From NCBI RefSeq assembly GCF_031143425.1, contig NC_090451.1, positions 663,614,575 to 663,678,574 of the forward strand: a DNA stretch of 64,000 nucleotides, read 5' to 3'. Positions 63,040 through 64,000 of this stretch are shown here, one piece after another. The first letter of the stretch is position 1; each line of letters starts with the position of its first letter. This DNA comes from Pleurodeles waltl. Lineage: Eukaryota > Chordata > Amphibia > Caudata > Salamandridae. Position numbers and translations under genes: made by a program. The notes under the pieces were generated by a model that had not been told where the DNA came from, made no database searches, and was given only the letters and a program-made list of their open reading frames with translations.

Positions 63040-64000
63040 TAAGGAGACGTGAAATCAAAATGACAGAAGAAACATGAGCGGACTATGGGAACAAACAAAA
63101 GACAATGCAACAAATTATTTCTGAAACGAGACGATAAAAAGCAGTGTCTGCTATTTATCACAAAAGATAGGTAAGAGCCAAAGTGAAAGATAGAGTAATA
63201 TGATGAGATAAATAATATTAGCCTGGCCCAGCTCTTCATACTAGATATATGAAGAGCAACTATGAGGCACTGAAAAGAGAGGCCTAAGGAACCTGTGTTC
63301 AACTGTAAGTAGGGGGGTTTAGTAAATCCTAAGACATCAGATTCCAATGTTGCAAGAGCTACATATTTAGTTTAGTAGATCTTGATGATGGCTTTGACAT
63401 TCTCATTAGTTTGCCTTGAAGCAAAAATCTACAAATACTTGTCTTTTGCTAACGTATAAATGAGTCCAGTTATTGAAAGAAAAACAAACTACCCCTAAAT
63501 AAGGAAAGGATTGAGTATTGCTGATAAGATCCTCCTTTATTTTAAACAGTCTAGATTCAGTCTATTGAGGACCTACAATTATAGTGTGTGATTTTGTAAA
63601 AGCAGCACTTAAATCCAAACTGTCCATAAATATAGCAATAGTTTGAGGACACTGGTTGTGCCAGAAAGTAAAACTTCATCATCACCACCATAAAGTAATG
63701 TTTGAATAGGATGGCGGCCTGCTACTGGCATATCCTACATGCCTAAAATAAATGTGCTTCCAAATGGATTCATATACAAAAGTAAAAAGACAAAGAGTTA
63801 GAAAACACCCTTGGTGGACCTCACTTTGTAAGCTGAAAAAAGGAACGCCTTCTCCCCCAGGCCCGTATCGAGTCTTGCTGATCTAAGATCTATCCATAGT
63901 GAGGTCATAACAGACCAAAGTTTGCTGTGATTCACACAGTGCAAAGCCGAACCAACATCAATTAAAGGTCAAAAGTGTTTAACCCCGTTTAGCTAAGGTG
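63040..64000 (-). mobile_element. Second LINE fragment, decayed, running off the right edge
   Basis: On the minus strand, over several frames: SALHCVNHSKLWSVMTSLWI, LLYGDDEVLLSGTTSVLKLL (a YGDD catalytic box) and, near 63340-63040, LESDVLGFTKPPYLQLNTGSLGL. Block order is that of a non-LTR RT from palm to thumb. No intact frame. It extends beyond the window. Confidence 0.7.

Overview
The window looks like vertebrate DNA from a species with a very large, repeat-swollen genome, most likely a salamander and perhaps a newt. That inference rests on three things: one complete vertebrate gene with every exon boundary conserved but stretched over about 27 kb, a nearly intact DIRS tyrosine-recombinase retrotransposon inside one intron, and a dense layer of LINE, SINE, hAT-like, Ty3/gypsy and minisatellite sequence. 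No bacterial-type genes or operons are present.

The only host gene recognised is PKLR, liver/red-cell pyruvate kinase, on the minus strand. Eleven coding exons run from the start codon at 54770 to the stop at 27828. All splice sites are GT..AG, and phases agree throughout. The joined frame is 1,632 nt (543 codons plus stop), the length known for mammalian L-type pyruvate kinase. All key catalytic residues are present. Exon 1 is L-type and contributes only 7 coding bases. It lies beneath a GC-rich segment with an HNF1-like palindrome and an E-box. No erythroid (R-type) first exon was recognised upstream.

Region by region: 1-27.5 kb is downstream of PKLR. It holds no convincing host gene, but does hold a LINE fragment (7.7-8.2 kb), a fold-back palindromic element (9.2 kb), a MITE-like repeat (10.2-10.6 kb), a collapsed Ty3/gypsy element (13.3-15.6 kb), a GC-rich patch with CTCF-type motifs and a possible TATA promoter (16.5-17.7 kb), a long (AT)n run (18.8 kb), SINEs, and three DNA-transposon-like elements (22.8, 23.6 and 25.8 kb). 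From 27.5 to 54.8 kb is PKLR. Intron 6 carries the DIRS element (37.665-43.521 kb) in the same orientation as the gene. Other introns carry a hAT-like MITE with a perfect target duplication, a perfect 28-bp inverted repeat, degenerate minisatellites and microsatellites. From 55 to 64 kb lies a nested repeat landscape: an old degenerate minisatellite interrupted by a LINE (itself interrupted by a hAT-like MITE) and by a tRNA-derived SINE, with a 50-bp unit freshly amplified at 60.3-60.8 kb. A second LINE fragment runs off the right edge.

No wholly new biological system was found. The most interesting items are the DIRS copy (RT, RNase H and recombinase in one long frame, with a clear internal complementary region), the PKLR N-terminus and promoter, a Ser-to-Ala change in the fructose-1,6-bisphosphate loop, a recurring repeat with a hairpin head, and the nested minisatellite history.
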